From the NCBI RefSeq assembly GCF_000383235.1, contig NZ_KB910932.1:40251-104250 (forward strand): a stretch of 64,000 nt of DNA. Reading direction: 5' to 3'. Below are positions 19,668 to 29,450 of this stretch, one piece after another (the first letter of the stretch is position 1; every line of letters begins with the position of its first letter). The notes beneath the pieces are model-generated. The model saw only the letters and a program-made list of their open reading frames with translations, did not search any database and was not told the origin of the DNA. The DNA is from Bacillus sp. 123MFChir2 (GTDB lineage: Bacteria > Bacillota > Bacilli > Bacillales > Bacillaceae_G). Both the position numbers and the translations under genes were made by a program.

Positions 19668-19940
19668 CTAAAATGTCTTTGAAAGTGGATGCAATGGATG
19701 AACTGTTGCTTGAAGTATCTCATCAGAGACAGCAGGATTATGACTCACTAACTCTTTAGCTGCCTCAATGCTCTCCATGCCACCAGTATCATCCATGAAA
19801 GGACCTCCAGCTATCACTTTTTCCGTTCTATGCTGGGTCCAATATACTTTATGTTCTTCTAAATTCTGTTCCCAAATGTGTTTTCCTTTCTCCCAATTTT
19901 CACCTTGTGTCAACAAAATAACAAAATATTTCATTTTCAC
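19668..19940 (-). CDS. YciI-like protein
   Basis: 90-residue protein of the YCII-related, dimeric alpha/beta-barrel family. It starts with the typical MKYFVILLTQGENW strand. It has the GGPFMDDTGGMESIEAAKELVSHNPAV segment that holds the conserved Asp and His-type residues of the fold. Biochemical role is unknown for most members. The start could be GTG (19940) or the ATG two codons later. No strong Shine-Dalgarno decides between them. The gene is isolated, with a MITE-like repeat inserted about 20 bp upstream, so its promoter may lie within or beyond the repeat. Confidence 0.75.
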   Translation of the reverse strand: MKMKYFVILLTQGENWEKGKHIWEQNLEEHKVYWTQHRTEKVIAGGPFMDDTGGMESIEAAKELVSHNPAVSDEILQATVHPLHPLSKTF

Positions 19941-19963
19941 AGGCTCTTTTTTAAATATTCATC

Positions 19964-20166
19964 TATATAAATACAAGTTGACTTTTTAACATCTAAGTCG
20001 CTGCTATGCAGAACAAAACATGGCCGCTACTTGCTGTCTATCTTTGTTTTAAACTTTGCACGTGGCAGAAATAGGCCCTGACCGATTTCTATGCATGGCC
20101 AGTTGCTCTCGCCCACCGAAAAAGAAAAGGGCTTTTATGTTAGTTTTTCAATTTGCATCTATATAA
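19964..20166 (-). repeat. MITE-like dispersed repeat, copy 2
   Basis: About 203 bp, in opposite orientation to copy 1 and nearly identical to it over the full length, apart from an extra block of about 15 bp in the middle. Terminal inverted repeats are TATATAAATACAAGTTG and the complement of TATATAGATGCAAATTG. It separates the YciI-like gene from the CobW-like gene. Confidence 0.8.
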
Positions 20167-20185
20167 AAACAATCGTACACAAACC

Positions 20186-21109
20186 TTACAACTCAACTTG
20201 TTCCAAACTCTCTAGTTCTTTCTTCAATTTCGCTTTATCTAAATTCTCACCAATAATTACAAGATTTGTAGGAAACCCAAAATCTTGCTCCAATAAAGAT
20301 GGTACACCAAATGAATATTGCAGCAAGGTTGGGTATTTATCACCTTGAAATTTCACAAACCCTTTGACGCGATAAATTCCCTCAGGTAAATTAGAAAGCC
20401 ACTCATACAACTTGCCCTGATCAATTGATTTTGTAAATGGATAAGTCATAGTTTGAATATGTAAATGCTGTTTCACATGTAACTTTTCATGCTTTTGATC
20501 ACTTGTTAGCTTTATATCTTTAAAATCCTCTAAAGACATATTACAATACTGTGTTTCATATAATTTTGCATGTTTATTTATTAACGCTACTTCCCCAACA
20601 ATCTGTTTCTTCTCTTCGCCCTTAAGCAAATCTGATTTATTGATGAGAATATGACTTCCAAACTTTATTTGTTCGTTTAAAAGTTGTTGTACGCTTTTAC
20701 TTAATGTTTCCCGATTTAACCACCGGTTTGCATCTAATACAACAATAATGGACTTCACTTCAATATAAGGAGCTAAAATTGGTGAGAGACAAGCGTCTAA
20801 TACTTCAATCGGATGCGCAACTCCAGTTGTTTCTATATAAACTACATCAGGTCTTTCCTCCTGATATAATGAGTGCAGCTGAATTTCTAATTCATCTTTC
20901 ATCGTACAGCAAATACAGCCTTTTAAAAGTTCTCTTAAAATATTTTCTCGTCCTACAATATCTGTATCTACGGAGTATTCACCTATTTCATTCATTAATA
21001 CTGCCACTTTTCGATTTCTCTTCTTTTCCGCTAATAAAAGATTTTGAAGTAGCGTTGATTTTCCGCTCCCTAAAAAACCACCTAAAATATGAATTTCTAC
21101 TTTGTTCAT
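20186..21109 (-). CDS. CobW/COG0523 family GTPase (metal chaperone type)
   Basis: 307-residue P-loop GTPase of the CobW/YjiA/ZNG family, thought to deliver zinc or other metals to target enzymes. Walker A GFLGSGKST (11-19), the metal-binding CxCC motif in KGCICC (65-68), ETTGVAHP as the switch/Walker B region and NKSD for guanine specificity are all intact. A CobW C-terminal domain follows (IYRVKGFVKFQGDKYPTLLQYSFG). GGAGAG precedes the ATG. Target and metal cannot be deduced. The nearby copper genes are not co-transcribed on any evidence I see, since a terminator and about 170 bp separate them. Confidence 0.88.
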   Translation of the reverse strand: MNKVEIHILGGFLGSGKSTLLQNLLLAEKKRNRKVAVLMNEIGEYSVDTDIVGRENILRELLKGCICCTMKDELEIQLHSLYQEERPDVVYIETTGVAHPIEVLDACLSPILAPYIEVKSIIVVLDANRWLNRETLSKSVQQLLNEQIKFGSHILINKSDLLKGEEKKQIVGEVALINKHAKLYETQYCNMSLEDFKDIKLTSDQKHEKLHVKQHLHIQTMTYPFTKSIDQGKLYEWLSNLPEGIYRVKGFVKFQGDKYPTLLQYSFGVPSLLEQDFGFPTNLVIIGENLDKAKLKKELESLEQVEL

Positions 21110-21228
21110 ATGATCAACTCTCCATTTCTTTGTTACTACTTATTACATTTAAAACACCGTTAATTAACGAAATTATTAAAACTTAAAAAGATTGCATAAT
21201 GCCCACAATAACTATACTTTAACATACT

Positions 21229-21259
21229 AAAAGGCCACTTTTCATAAAGCGACCTTTTT
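21229..21259 (-). terminator. Terminator after copZ
   Basis: Arms AAAAGGTCGCTTT / AAAAGTGGCCTTTT with a G-U pair on the minus strand and T-rich sequence after, 24 bp downstream of copZ. Confidence 0.65.
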
Positions 21260-21282
21260 GCTAAAAATTATTGAATCTATTT

Positions 21283-21486
21283 TTATAGTACGTCATATCC
21301 TTGATCTTCAATAGCTTCTTTCATTTTTTCTACATCTACTTTTGCTTCATCATATTCTACATTTACAGTTCCTTCTTGCAAGTTTACTTCTATATTTTGC
21401 ACTCCTGCTAACTCTGAAAGTGCATTTGTTACTGCCATTTTGCAATGATTACATGTCATTCCTTGTACGTTTAATGTAATTGTCAT
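21283..21486 (-). CDS. copZ: Copper chaperone CopZ
   Basis: 67-residue heavy-metal-associated domain protein that carries Cu(I) to CopA and CsoR. The start ATG at 21486 follows GGAGG. The copper site is GMTCNHC near the N terminus. The rest follows the beta-alpha-beta-beta-alpha-beta pattern (VQNIEVNLQEGTVNVEYDEAKV ... IEDQGYDVL). It is the last gene of csoR-copA-copZ and begins 21 bp after the copA stop. Confidence 0.95.
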   Translation of the reverse strand: MTITLNVQGMTCNHCKMAVTNALSELAGVQNIEVNLQEGTVNVEYDEAKVDVEKMKEAIEDQGYDVL

Positions 21487-21507
21487 ATTAAATTCCTCCA
21501 TATTAAT

Positions 21508-23904
21508 TTATATGTTAACGCGTTTCAAACGAAGTGCGTTCGTCACAACAGATACAGAGCTAAATGCCATCGCTGCTCCGGCTACCCATGGCTCTAGTAA
21601 CCCAAATGCCGCTACGGGAATACCAATTGCGTTATAGAATAAAGCCCAAAACAGGTTTTGACGAATATTTCTCATCGTCTTACGACTTAACTCAATTGCT
21701 TTTGGTATATATGATAAATCACCGCCAACTAAAGTAACGTCTGCAGTTTCAATCGCTACATCTGCACCCGTTCCAATCGCCATACCAATATTAGATTTCG
21801 CAAGAGCCGGTGCATCGTTAATACCATCACCCACCATTGCAACATGCTTTCCTTGTTTTTGTAAATCCTCTACAAGTTTAGCTTTAGCTCCTGGTAATAC
21901 TTCCGCAAATACATGGTCAATACCAACTTGCTTTGCAATCGCTTCAGCAGTGCGTGTATTATCACCTGTTACCATGTATACTTCAATTCCCATTTGCTTC
22001 AGTGTTTGAATTGCAGTCTTTGAACTTTCTTTTACTGTGTCAGCAACAGCGATTATTCCAGCAAGTTCCCCATCAATTGCGACAAGCATCGCTGTTTTAC
22101 CTTGAAGCTCTAATTCTTTCATCGTTTCTTCATGCTGTGAAATTTCTACTAATTGTTCATTCATCAACTTGCGCGTTCCTACAAGAACCTTTTTATCTTC
22201 AACGTTCGCTTCAATGCCATGCCCCGGAATGGCTGAAAAATGCTGTAGCTCCTTCAATTCTATCTCATTTTGTTTTCCATACTCAACAATAGCATGAGCT
22301 AATGGATGCTCGGAAGCACTTTCAGCTGAAATCGCACAATGAACCATGCCTTCTTGAAATTGTAACACGTCAGTAACTTCTGGTTTCCCTTTTGTTACGG
22401 TTCCTGTTTTATCTAATAACACTGCATTTACCTTATGTGTTCCTTCTAGGTATTCACCTCCTTTAAAAAGAATACCTTTTTCTGCTCCTTTTCCTGTACC
22501 AACCATAATCGAAGTTGGTGTAGCAAGCCCTAATGCACATGGACATGCGATTACTAAAATCGCAATTCCTACTTCCAATGCTTTTGACAAATCTCCTGGT
22601 GCAATAAAAATATACCATACTAAGAATGCTACGATAGCAATTCCTACAACGATTGGAACAAAAACACCTGAAATAACATCCGCTAATCGTTGAATTGGGG
22701 CCTTAGATCCTTGCGCTTCTTCAACAATTTTAACAATGCCGGCCAACGCTGTGTCCTTTCCAACCTTTTCAGCTTGAATCATGAGCACTCCATTTGCATT
22801 AATAGTTGCTCCAATAACCGGATCTCCTTCTTTTTTGTCTACTGGAATAGACTCTCCAGTAATCATAGATTCATCGACAGAGGATACCCCCGAAATGACA
22901 ATACCATCTACGGATATTTTCTCTCCTGGCTTTACAATAATCTTATCTCCAATAACAACCTCTTCAAGCGGTACTCTTACTTCTTGACCATTTCGCACAA
23001 CAACCGCATCTTTCGCCTGTAAACTAAGCAATTTAGAAATTGCTTCCGTTGTCCGTCCTTTGGCCATTGTTTCAAAATATTTCCCGACTAAAATTAACGT
23101 AATTAACACTGCACTTGTTTCAAAATATAAATCAGGCTCATATTCAGGATTCCCTACTGTTTTCAACGCTTCATATAGGCTGTAGAAGTAAGCGGCTGAT
23201 GTTCCTAAAGCAACTAACACGTCCATATTGGCACTTTTATTTCGAAGAGCACGATAAGCACCTACATAGAAATGTCCTCCAATATAAAACTGAACTGGCG
23301 TTGCTAATAAAATTTGAACCCATGGATTCATAAGAATATGCGGCAATGGTAATCCCGTATCGAACGGCATATGTCCAACCATTGTATAAAGTAAAGGTAA
23401 GGACAAAAGAATCGAAATGATAAGTTGACGCTTTTTCTCCTTAATCATTTCTTCTTTTCTTTCTGAACGCTCTGCACTTTCGTTGCGTATTTGTCCTTTA
23501 TATCCAATTTTCTTTATCTTTTCTATAATACTTTCTGTAGAAACTAAACCTTCGCTATATTCTACAACAGCGCTATTAGTAGCTAAATTAACAGTAGCGT
23601 GTGAAACGCCTTCCATTTTATTTAATACTTTTTCAATTCGAGTGGCACAAGCTGCACATGCCATTCCTTCAATATCAAAGGTAACTTTTTCTGCTGATAC
23701 ACTATACCCTAACTTCCCAATTTTCTCTTTTATATTAGAAAGTTCTTGCTGAGACGGATCGTATTTAATACTTACTTTCTCCATCGGCAAGTTTACGTTA
23801 GCTTCTACCCCATCCATTTTATTTAGCACTTTTTCAATTCGAGTGGCACAAGCTGCACATGTCATTCCTGTTATTCCAAGCGTAACATGTTTTTGATTTT
23901 CCAT
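21508..23904 (-). CDS. copA: Copper-exporting P1B-type ATPase CopA
   Basis: 798-residue membrane pump that exports Cu(I). Two N-terminal metal-binding domains have CxxC sites at C16/C19 (GMTCAAC) and C83/C86 (GMACAAC). The core has the actuator motif MITGES, the transmembrane ion site CPC ([13 protein letters not shown]), the phosphorylation site DKTGT ([11 protein letters not shown]), the SEHPLA motif of P1B pumps and [10 protein letters not shown] in the hinge. Multiple hydrophobic segments at about 165-270, 350-420 and 740-790 fit the eight-helix topology. Length is normal. It is preceded by csoR (12 bp gap) and followed by copZ. Confidence 0.97.
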   Translation of the reverse strand: MENQKHVTLGITGMTCAACATRIEKVLNKMDGVEANVNLPMEKVSIKYDPSQQELSNIKEKIGKLGYSVSAEKVTFDIEGMACAACATRIEKVLNKMEGVSHATVNLATNSAVVEYSEGLVSTESIIEKIKKIGYKGQIRNESAERSERKEEMIKEKKRQLIISILLSLPLLYTMVGHMPFDTGLPLPHILMNPWVQILLATPVQFYIGGHFYVGAYRALRNKSANMDVLVALGTSAAYFYSLYEALKTVGNPEYEPDLYFETSAVLITLILVGKYFETMAKGRTTEAISKLLSLQAKDAVVVRNGQEVRVPLEEVVIGDKIIVKPGEKISVDGIVISGVSSVDESMITGESIPVDKKEGDPVIGATINANGVLMIQAEKVGKDTALAGIVKIVEEAQGSKAPIQRLADVISGVFVPIVVGIAIVAFLVWYIFIAPGDLSKALEVGIAILVIACPCALGLATPTSIMVGTGKGAEKGILFKGGEYLEGTHKVNAVLLDKTGTVTKGKPEVTDVLQFQEGMVHCAISAESASEHPLAHAIVEYGKQNEIELKELQHFSAIPGHGIEANVEDKKVLVGTRKLMNEQLVEISQHEETMKELELQGKTAMLVAIDGELAGIIAVADTVKESSKTAIQTLKQMGIEVYMVTGDNTRTAEAIAKQVGIDHVFAEVLPGAKAKLVEDLQKQGKHVAMVGDGINDAPALAKSNIGMAIGTGADVAIETADVTLVGGDLSYIPKAIELSRKTMRNIRQNLFWALFYNAIGIPVAAFGLLEPWVAGAAMAFSSVSVVTNALRLKRVNI

Positions 23905-23916
23905 CTTATCCCCCTC

Positions 23917-24228
23917 CTATTTTGAAAACTGCTTAATAACATTCATTAATTCTTGAATCGATTCGTCCCCATTTCCCTCATGAACTGCCTTTGCAACGCA
24001 ATGCTTTGTATGGCGCTCCAATAAAGAAAAACCGACCTTATTTAACGCTGCATTAATCGCTGAAATTTGAATTAATATATCAACACAATAACGGTTATCT
24101 TCAACCATTTTTTGAACACCACGCACTTGCCCTTCAATACGTTTTAAACGTTTTATCACGCTTTGAATTTCCTCTTCTGTTCGAGGAACCATCTTTTGAT
24201 CTATATGATTTCCTTCGCAATGATCCAT
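23917..24228 (-). CDS. csoR: Copper-sensing repressor CsoR
   Basis: 103-residue all-helical repressor that leaves DNA when it binds Cu(I). The ATG at 24228 (MDHCEGN) follows GAGGTG, and an upstream GTG overlaps that site. The Cu(I) ligands C48, H73 and C77 have exactly the Cys-x24-His-x3-Cys spacing of B. subtilis CsoR (C45, H70, C74). First gene of the copper operon. A GC-rich operator-like sequence lies about 45-60 bp upstream. Confidence 0.95.
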   Translation of the reverse strand: MDHCEGNHIDQKMVPRTEEEIQSVIKRLKRIEGQVRGVQKMVEDNRYCVDILIQISAINAALNKVGFSLLERHTKHCVAKAVHEGNGDESIQELMNVIKQFSK

Positions 24229-24271
24229 TACTATCACCTCATGAATTATAATTATTAATCTTTATATACAT

Positions 24272-24290
24272 CATACGGGTAGGGGGTATA
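24272..24290 (-). promoter_or_regulatory. Probable CsoR operator
   Basis: On the minus strand ATACCCCCTACCCGTAT, an unusual GC-rich pseudo-palindrome with ATAC/GTAT ends in an otherwise AT-rich promoter, resembles known CsoR sites. It sits between the likely promoter and csoR. This is a pattern match only. Confidence 0.5.
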
Positions 24291-24371
24291 AAAGGCAATT
24301 GGTTATAAGTACATTTTTTGAATTTTTTTCAAAATTTAAAAACATTTTTCATATAACAAATGAATTCAATA

Positions 24372-24551
24372 TCACTCTGGCATATTGGGATTTGGAACAT
24401 AATCTTTATATTTCACTTCTGTTACCATCCCGGCAGATACATGGTGCAAATCATGACAATGGAGCATCCATTCACCTGGATTATTTGCCACAAATGCTAC
24501 TTCATACTCTTCTCCTTGTTTCAAATTTAATGGCCATGTTACTTCCATCAT
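24372..24551 (-). pseudogene. Multicopper oxidase C-terminal relic
   Basis: A 59-codon open stretch ending in TGA at 24372. It contains the C-terminal type 1/type 3 copper signature HCH-x3-H-x4-M (HCHDLHHVSAGM), preceded by EEYEVAFVANNPGEWML, as at the very end of laccase-like oxidases. An in-frame TAG lies a few codons upstream and no N-terminal part is present nearby. Only the tail of the gene survives. Position beside csoR-copA-copZ suggests it was once part of a copper-handling cluster. Confidence 0.75.
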
Positions 24552-24598
24552 TATCGGCTAAATTAAGAATTGCTACCAGAAAAAACCTTCCTAAAATC

Positions 24599-25495
24599 TC
24601 AGGTTGGAGAAATGACATCCCCTGTCGGTACATCTCTTCCATCTTCTATACGAATTCCCCCCTTTGGCATCGCTGGTCCATCTATATCACGAAAATATAA
24701 TGGTAATCCTTCAGAAAGAAACATACTCGTCTTAGCTGGATCTTGCCGTTGATGATGAATGTGTAAATGCGGTTCACTCGAATTTCCAGAGTTGCCAACA
24801 CGAGCAATTACAGCTCCTTCTTCTATGTGTTGTCCTATCTTCACTTTAACAGATCCCTGTTTTAGGTGAGCAAGGACAAGATATGTTCCCGTCTCATCTA
24901 AGCGTATATAAATATGATTACCCGCCATAGACTTAAAATTATCATTTTCTGATGTTAAATCTGCTTCTGAATCCTCTACAGATATAACCGTTCCTGATGC
25001 AGGAGCTATTACCTCCACTCCATATATGTCATAATCCTCTAGTTGCGAATTTGTTATCCCTTTTTGCGGAGCAATAAAATCATACGCCCATCGTTGATTT
25101 GGTTCGATAGCATGGTAATTTGTTTGAAGTCGATCTCCTCCCCAACCTACCCGAACAGTTTCACGAAACGGAAGTCGAATTGTTACTTTCGGTGTAGCTG
25201 AATTAGCATTTGCTGGATAAGCGATTTGTCCTATTCCAACAAACCAACATACCGGCCACGCAGCTGCTATGGATAAAATAAAAATCGTAACGGTTGTTTT
25301 ATGTATTTTACTTTTAGAAAGCAATTTACCTACCATTACACATAACGTAATCATTACACTAATGAAACCGACAATACTAAAAGCTTGCATTCCCCACCAA
25401 GCTAAAGTAGACACAATACCGGGAACTAAATAAACAGAACCCCAACCTACTACTAAGATTGTAATAAACATGATTATTATCCATTTCTTCCACAT
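24599..25495 (-). CDS. Membrane-anchored M23 family metallopeptidase
   Basis: 298 residues. Three hydrophobic segments lie in the first 95 residues (about 4-24, 35-55, 67-90), followed by an extracytoplasmic LytM/M23 domain. Zinc-site motifs are AYDF (about 140) and HLHIHHQ (about 247-253), with GNHIYIRL, YLVLAHLKQGSVKVKIGQHIEEGAVIARVGNSGNSSEPHLH forming the conserved beta core. The usual first histidine of the HxxxD motif is not in the expected place; NYHAIEPNQRWAYDF may supply it from NYH, as in some relatives. A murein hydrolase or cell-wall remodelling role is likely. It lies about 85 bp downstream of the histidine kinase gene in the same direction and may be a target of that system. Confidence 0.8.
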   Translation of the reverse strand: MWKKWIIIMFITILVVGWGSVYLVPGIVSTLAWWGMQAFSIVGFISVMITLCVMVGKLLSKSKIHKTTVTIFILSIAAAWPVCWFVGIGQIAYPANANSATPKVTIRLPFRETVRVGWGGDRLQTNYHAIEPNQRWAYDFIAPQKGITNSQLEDYDIYGVEVIAPASGTVISVEDSEADLTSENDNFKSMAGNHIYIRLDETGTYLVLAHLKQGSVKVKIGQHIEEGAVIARVGNSGNSSEPHLHIHHQRQDPAKTSMFLSEGLPLYFRDIDGPAMPKGGIRIEDGRDVPTGDVISPT

Positions 25496-25579
25496 CGTAT
25501 TCCCTCCATTTGTAATATCTCATATTAAGATCGTACAAAATAATAATTACGACATTTGAAAGAAATACTTACAACTTTC

Positions 25580-26650
25580 TTACGGTTTTATTGAATATTG
25601 CGGCAAAATGATTGTGAACACTGTTTCAGCGTCATCACTGCATACTGTAATATCACCTTTATGTATATTGGCAATGCTCTTAGCAATAGCAAGTCCCATT
25701 CCTTTCCCACCCGTATGAACACTTCGTGACTTTTCTCCTCGATAAAATTTTTCAAATATATATGGGATATCTTCTTGTAAAATTCTCTTCCCGTAATTTT
25801 TAATATTCACCTTAACATTTCTATCTTCTTGAAAAATTTGCACATCAATTTTCTTTCCAGATTTCCCATAAAAAATGCTGTTGCTAATTACATTTTGCAT
25901 CAACCTTACTAGCAAACTGATATCTGCTTCTATTTGTAAGTCTTCACTACACTCTATATGAAAATTCATTTGCACTGCTTCTAATTGTGGAATAAAATCT
26001 ACCATAACTTGTTCTACTAATTGTTTTACCCCTACTATTTCTTTATGTAACTTAATTTCTCTATAATTAATTTGACTATATTCAAGTAAATCATCTATTT
26101 GATTTTTCAACTCATAGCTTTTACGTTTTACAACTTCTACATATTGCTGGCGATTCTCTTTGTTCGTATCAAGGTTACGTTCTATTAAATCAACATAACC
26201 AATTAACGATGTTACCGGTGTCCGCAGATCATGAGAAATATTCCCAATCATCTCATTTTTCATCTTTTGTGCGAACTTCTCTTTTTCAATTGACGCCTTC
26301 AAACTGTTTGTCATTTTATTAATATTTATTGCTAGTTGTCCTATTTCATCGTTTTTCAGTGTTTGTATCTGTACGTCTAAATTTCCTTTGCTAATTTCTT
26401 TTACATTTTGATTAATTTCTTCTAATCTCGTTATCATATTCTTTGATAATAAAAAGAAAAAGAATGAAGTGAAGATAAGAAAAATAACAAAATAAATAAA
26501 AGAATATTTCTCCTCTAATTCTGCTATATTTCCATATACATGGCTAATAGCATTTTGAAAGAAGACAATACTTAAAGTCGCTAATACAATACTGCATATA
26601 AAAATGAAAAAAAGCCTCATTCTTAATCCTTGAAACAATTTAGCTTTCAA
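25580..26650 (-). CDS. Sensor histidine kinase
   Basis: 356-residue membrane sensor kinase. TM1 is at about 11-31 and TM2 at about 51-69, with a short external loop of about 20 residues, so it probably senses the envelope. A HAMP linker follows (RLEEINQNVKEISKGNLDV, 75-93), then the phospho-acceptor H140 in NISHDLRTPVTSLIGY and an HATPase domain with N box (MQNVISNSIFYG), IFEKFYRG and GGKGMGLAIAKSI. It overlaps the end of the response regulator gene by 11 bp. The kinase appears intact, while its partner regulator is frameshifted. The short-loop architecture resembles VanS/bacitracin-type sensors but I cannot name a signal. Confidence 0.9.
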   Translation of the reverse strand: MKAKLFQGLRMRLFFIFICSIVLATLSIVFFQNAISHVYGNIAELEEKYSFIYFVIFLIFTSFFFFLLSKNMITRLEEINQNVKEISKGNLDVQIQTLKNDEIGQLAININKMTNSLKASIEKEKFAQKMKNEMIGNISHDLRTPVTSLIGYVDLIERNLDTNKENRQQYVEVVKRKSYELKNQIDDLLEYSQINYREIKLHKEIVGVKQLVEQVMVDFIPQLEAVQMNFHIECSEDLQIEADISLLVRLMQNVISNSIFYGKSGKKIDVQIFQEDRNVKVNIKNYGKRILQEDIPYIFEKFYRGEKSRSVHTGGKGMGLAIAKSIANIHKGDITVCSDDAETVFTIILPQYSIKP

Positions 26651-27327
26651 TTTTATATCCTACTCCCCATACATTTTGGATAAATTTTGATTCTTTCGGA
26701 TTCGCTTCTATCTTCCCTCTTAATCTTGCTAGATGAACCATAACAGTATTATTGCTTTCGTAGGCTGTTTCTCGCCAAACGCTTTCATATATCTCTTCTA
26801 GCGTAAATACGCGGTTTAGATGTGTTACCATCAGATGCAAGATCTCACGTAAGATTAATATGTTCTCCATATAACATTACCTTTCTAGAGGCCTCATCTA
26901 TTTCTAATCCCCTAATTTGTATTTTCTTCTCATGAACTTGTTTTGAAGGGTGATTTAAATACATATATCTTCTTAACTGTGCTTTCACTCGTGCTATCAG
27001 CTCAATTACACTAAATGGCTTCTCAATATAATCATCTGCACCTGTGCTTAATCCGATGACTTTATCTACATCTGTTGTTTTCGCACTTAAAAACATAATA
27101 GGAATATTATAATCCTCTCGTATTCTCCTGCACACTTCAATTCCATCTATAACCGGCATCATAATATCAAGAATAACCAGTTCAATATCGTTATCTAAAA
27201 ACAGGTGTATTGCTTGTTCTCCGTTGTAAGCCTTTACAACTTTGTAACCTTCTTGCTGCAAGTACACTTCAATCATTTGAACAATATCCTTATCATCATC
27301 TACGACTAATATAGATTGTTGTTTCAT
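26640..27327 (-). pseudogene. OmpR-family response regulator, frameshifted
   Basis: Receiver domain intact at the N terminus (VVDDDKD, phospho-acceptor D54 in VILDIMMP, LSAKTTDVDKVIGLSTGADDYIEKPF). After VMLYGEHINLT the frame stops at about 26848. The winged-helix output domain (ILHLMVTHLNRVFTLEEIYESVWRE to GVGYKIES) continues in another frame. The expected KTEYE between INLT and ILHLM is missing, as though about 11 bp were deleted. As read, the protein ends before its DNA-binding domain. A second start inside the lost frame could make a 76-residue DNA-binding fragment. The downstream kinase gene overlaps it. Confidence 0.82.
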
Positions 27328-27424
27328 ACTCCATCCTCTTTTTGTTTATTTTCGAAATATATTCCATATCCTCATAGTATCATGTTCACAACGTAAAAAC
27401 TTCGAAATATTCTAGACATTAAAC

Positions 27425-27614
27425 TATATATAAATCAATTTTAATCTTTCAGCATATAAGTTGCTGTTATGCAGAGTGCAACACGACCTGTACTCGCTTG
27501 CGCCCTTTGTTTTAAAACATCGCATGTGGTAGGAAAAGGCCCTGACCGCTTCTATGCACGGCCAGATGCTCTCGTCCTCCCCTAAAAGGAAAGTTCTTTT
27601 AACTTGTATATATA
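27425..27614 (-). repeat. MITE-like dispersed repeat, copy 3
   Basis: About 190 bp with the same architecture and central core (GGCCCTGACC, complement of the copy 1 core) but clearly more diverged than copies 1 and 2. The ends are again TATATATA-rich inverted sequences (..ACTTGTATATATA). It lies between the response regulator promoter and oppA. Confidence 0.7.
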
Positions 27615-27616
27615 AG

Positions 27617-27652
27617 AAAAAAGCTAAGGCTTATCGAAAGCGCTTAGCTACT
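27617..27652 (-). terminator. Terminator after the OppA-like gene
   Basis: Minus-strand stem AGCTAAGC / GCCTTAGCT with a loop of about 11 nt, followed by TTTTTTCTT. It lies just past the stop of the OppA-like gene. Confidence 0.75.
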
Positions 27653-27663
27653 TGACCTCTTAT

Positions 27664-29298
27664 CTATTTCTCCTTTTCACTTATATAAGCATGCTTATAC
27701 GTATAAACACCGCCAAATTGATGTTTTTCAATACCTTTTACATATTCCTTTTGAACGTATGCTGAACCTGTATGGTAAAGCGGTGCAATAGCAGCGTCTT
27801 CTAATAAGATTCTCTCTGCTTCTTGCATAGCTTTCCAGCGTTTTTGCTCATCCAATACAAAATCATTTTTCGCACTATGTATAAGCTTATCATACCCCTT
27901 ATTTGAATAACTCATTTTATTATTTAAATTATCTTTCGTAAATAGTTCTAAATAACTGATTGGATCTTTGTAATCTGGAGCCCATACAACCATCGATATA
28001 TCATACTGCCCCGTTTGTTCAAGTTGTAATTTTTGTTTAAATGGTTGTGTTTTTACATTTATTGTTAATCCTTGTAAGTTCTTTTCCAGTTCTCCTTTTA
28101 TATATTCTGCCATTTGCTTCGCTTGGTCCTGTTCAAACGTTAAAAATTCAAGTGTAATATGTTCTACACCAAGCTCTTTTTTCGCATCTTCCCAAAGATT
28201 CTTTGCCTTTTCAACGTTATATACGGCAAGATCACCGTTTTCTTTTCTGAAATCTTTTCCATTTTTTTCATTTTTATATCCTTCTGGTACAAGCCCTTCA
28301 GCTGCTGTTGCACCGTTGTTTAGAAAATGATTTACTACCGCCTCTTTATTTAAAGCCATAGAAAGTGATTGTCGTATTTTTGTGTTTGCTAGTGTAGAAT
28401 TTTTTTGATTAAAACGCAACATAGCTATAGCAGAATCTTTCGTTGTATAAAAATCACTTTTCTCTTTATATTTATCAACAAACGAAGAATTAATTGGCGT
28501 ACGATCAATACTACCTGTTTCATATAAATTAACTGCTGTCGCTGTATCTTTTACAATATGAAAATTAATTTCTTCTAGTTTCACTTTATTTTTATCCCAA
28601 TATGTATCATTTCGCTTCAACTTAAATTCTTGCTCATGTTTCCATTCCGATAATACAAATGGACCATTGTAAGTCAAATGTTCTGGTTCTAATCCATACT
28701 TACTTCCTTTTCCCTCAACAAACGATTCGTGCTGTGGTAAATAAATAGGCAGTGTCAGTAAATAAAGGAAATATGGAAGTGGTTTCTCTAACTGTATCTC
28801 TAATGTAATATCGTCTATCGCTTTTACACCTAGTTGATCTACAGCTAAAGCTCCTTTGTTTATTGGTTCCGCATTTTTTATATTAAATAACATGTACGCA
28901 TATTGTGATGCTGTTTCCGGTTTCACTGTACGCTGCCATGAATAGACAAAATCACGAGCTGTTACAGTATTCCCATTCGACCATTTTGCATCTTTACGCA
29001 AATGAAATACATATGTTTTTCCATCTGTACTTTTCTCAAAAGATTTTGCAACACCAGGGACTGGGTTATCTTTCTCATCAAGTACATATAATCCTTCAAA
29101 TATATTTTGCATGACATGCGCTGATGTACCGTTCATAGATTTTGCAGTATCTAAGGACGGAATTTCTTCTGAGATTGTTACATTTAATACTTGTTTTCCA
29201 CTTACTTCCTTCGATTTACTCGAAGGATTACTACAAGCTGAAATCAATAATGAGGTGGCAAGTATAATTCCTATCAGTAGTCGTTCATGTTGTTTCAT
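27664..29298 (-). CDS. Oligopeptide ABC transporter substrate-binding lipoprotein
   Basis: 544-residue OppA-type lipoprotein. The signal peptide ends in the lipobox LISAC (about residue 22), and a Ser/Lys-rich linker follows. Family signatures include EIPSLDTAKSMNGTSAHVMQNIFEGLY, VFHLRKDAKWSNGNTVTARDFVYSWQR and WAPDYKDPISYLELF. It should bind extracellular oligopeptides, possibly including signalling peptides such as Phr or PapR, but specificity cannot be read from sequence. No permease or ATPase genes adjoin it, so it must use a transporter encoded elsewhere. AAGGAG precedes the ATG. A cre-like palindrome (TAAAGCGCTTTA) lies about 30 bp upstream, a weak hint of catabolite control. Confidence 0.93.
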   Translation of the reverse strand: MKQHERLLIGIILATSLLISACSNPSSKSKEVSGKQVLNVTISEEIPSLDTAKSMNGTSAHVMQNIFEGLYVLDEKDNPVPGVAKSFEKSTDGKTYVFHLRKDAKWSNGNTVTARDFVYSWQRTVKPETASQYAYMLFNIKNAEPINKGALAVDQLGVKAIDDITLEIQLEKPLPYFLYLLTLPIYLPQHESFVEGKGSKYGLEPEHLTYNGPFVLSEWKHEQEFKLKRNDTYWDKNKVKLEEINFHIVKDTATAVNLYETGSIDRTPINSSFVDKYKEKSDFYTTKDSAIAMLRFNQKNSTLANTKIRQSLSMALNKEAVVNHFLNNGATAAEGLVPEGYKNEKNGKDFRKENGDLAVYNVEKAKNLWEDAKKELGVEHITLEFLTFEQDQAKQMAEYIKGELEKNLQGLTINVKTQPFKQKLQLEQTGQYDISMVVWAPDYKDPISYLELFTKDNLNNKMSYSNKGYDKLIHSAKNDFVLDEQKRWKAMQEAERILLEDAAIAPLYHTGSAYVQKEYVKGIEKHQFGGVYTYKHAYISEKEK

Positions 29299-29403
29299 AA
29301 ATCGGCTCCTTTAATGAAATAATAAAGCGCTTTATATTATAACAGAATAATTATCATAAAAGTGTTACATTTCACTGAATTTTCACCTTTCCAAATATAT
29401 ACA

Positions 29404-29441
29404 AAAACACTATTCTTTCATTAAATGAAAGAATAGTGTTC
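29404..29441. terminator. Terminator between mtaD and the oppA-like gene
   Basis: Sixteen-base arms AACACTATTCTTTCAT / ATGAAAGAATAGTGTT almost without loop. It lies 10 bp downstream of the mtaD stop. Confidence 0.75.
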
Positions 29442-29450
29442 TCTTATTAC

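Noticed and set aside
29320-29375. Fur box before the OppA-like gene (AATTATCAT-type)
   Set aside because: Only a half-site matches, which is expected by chance in AT-rich DNA.
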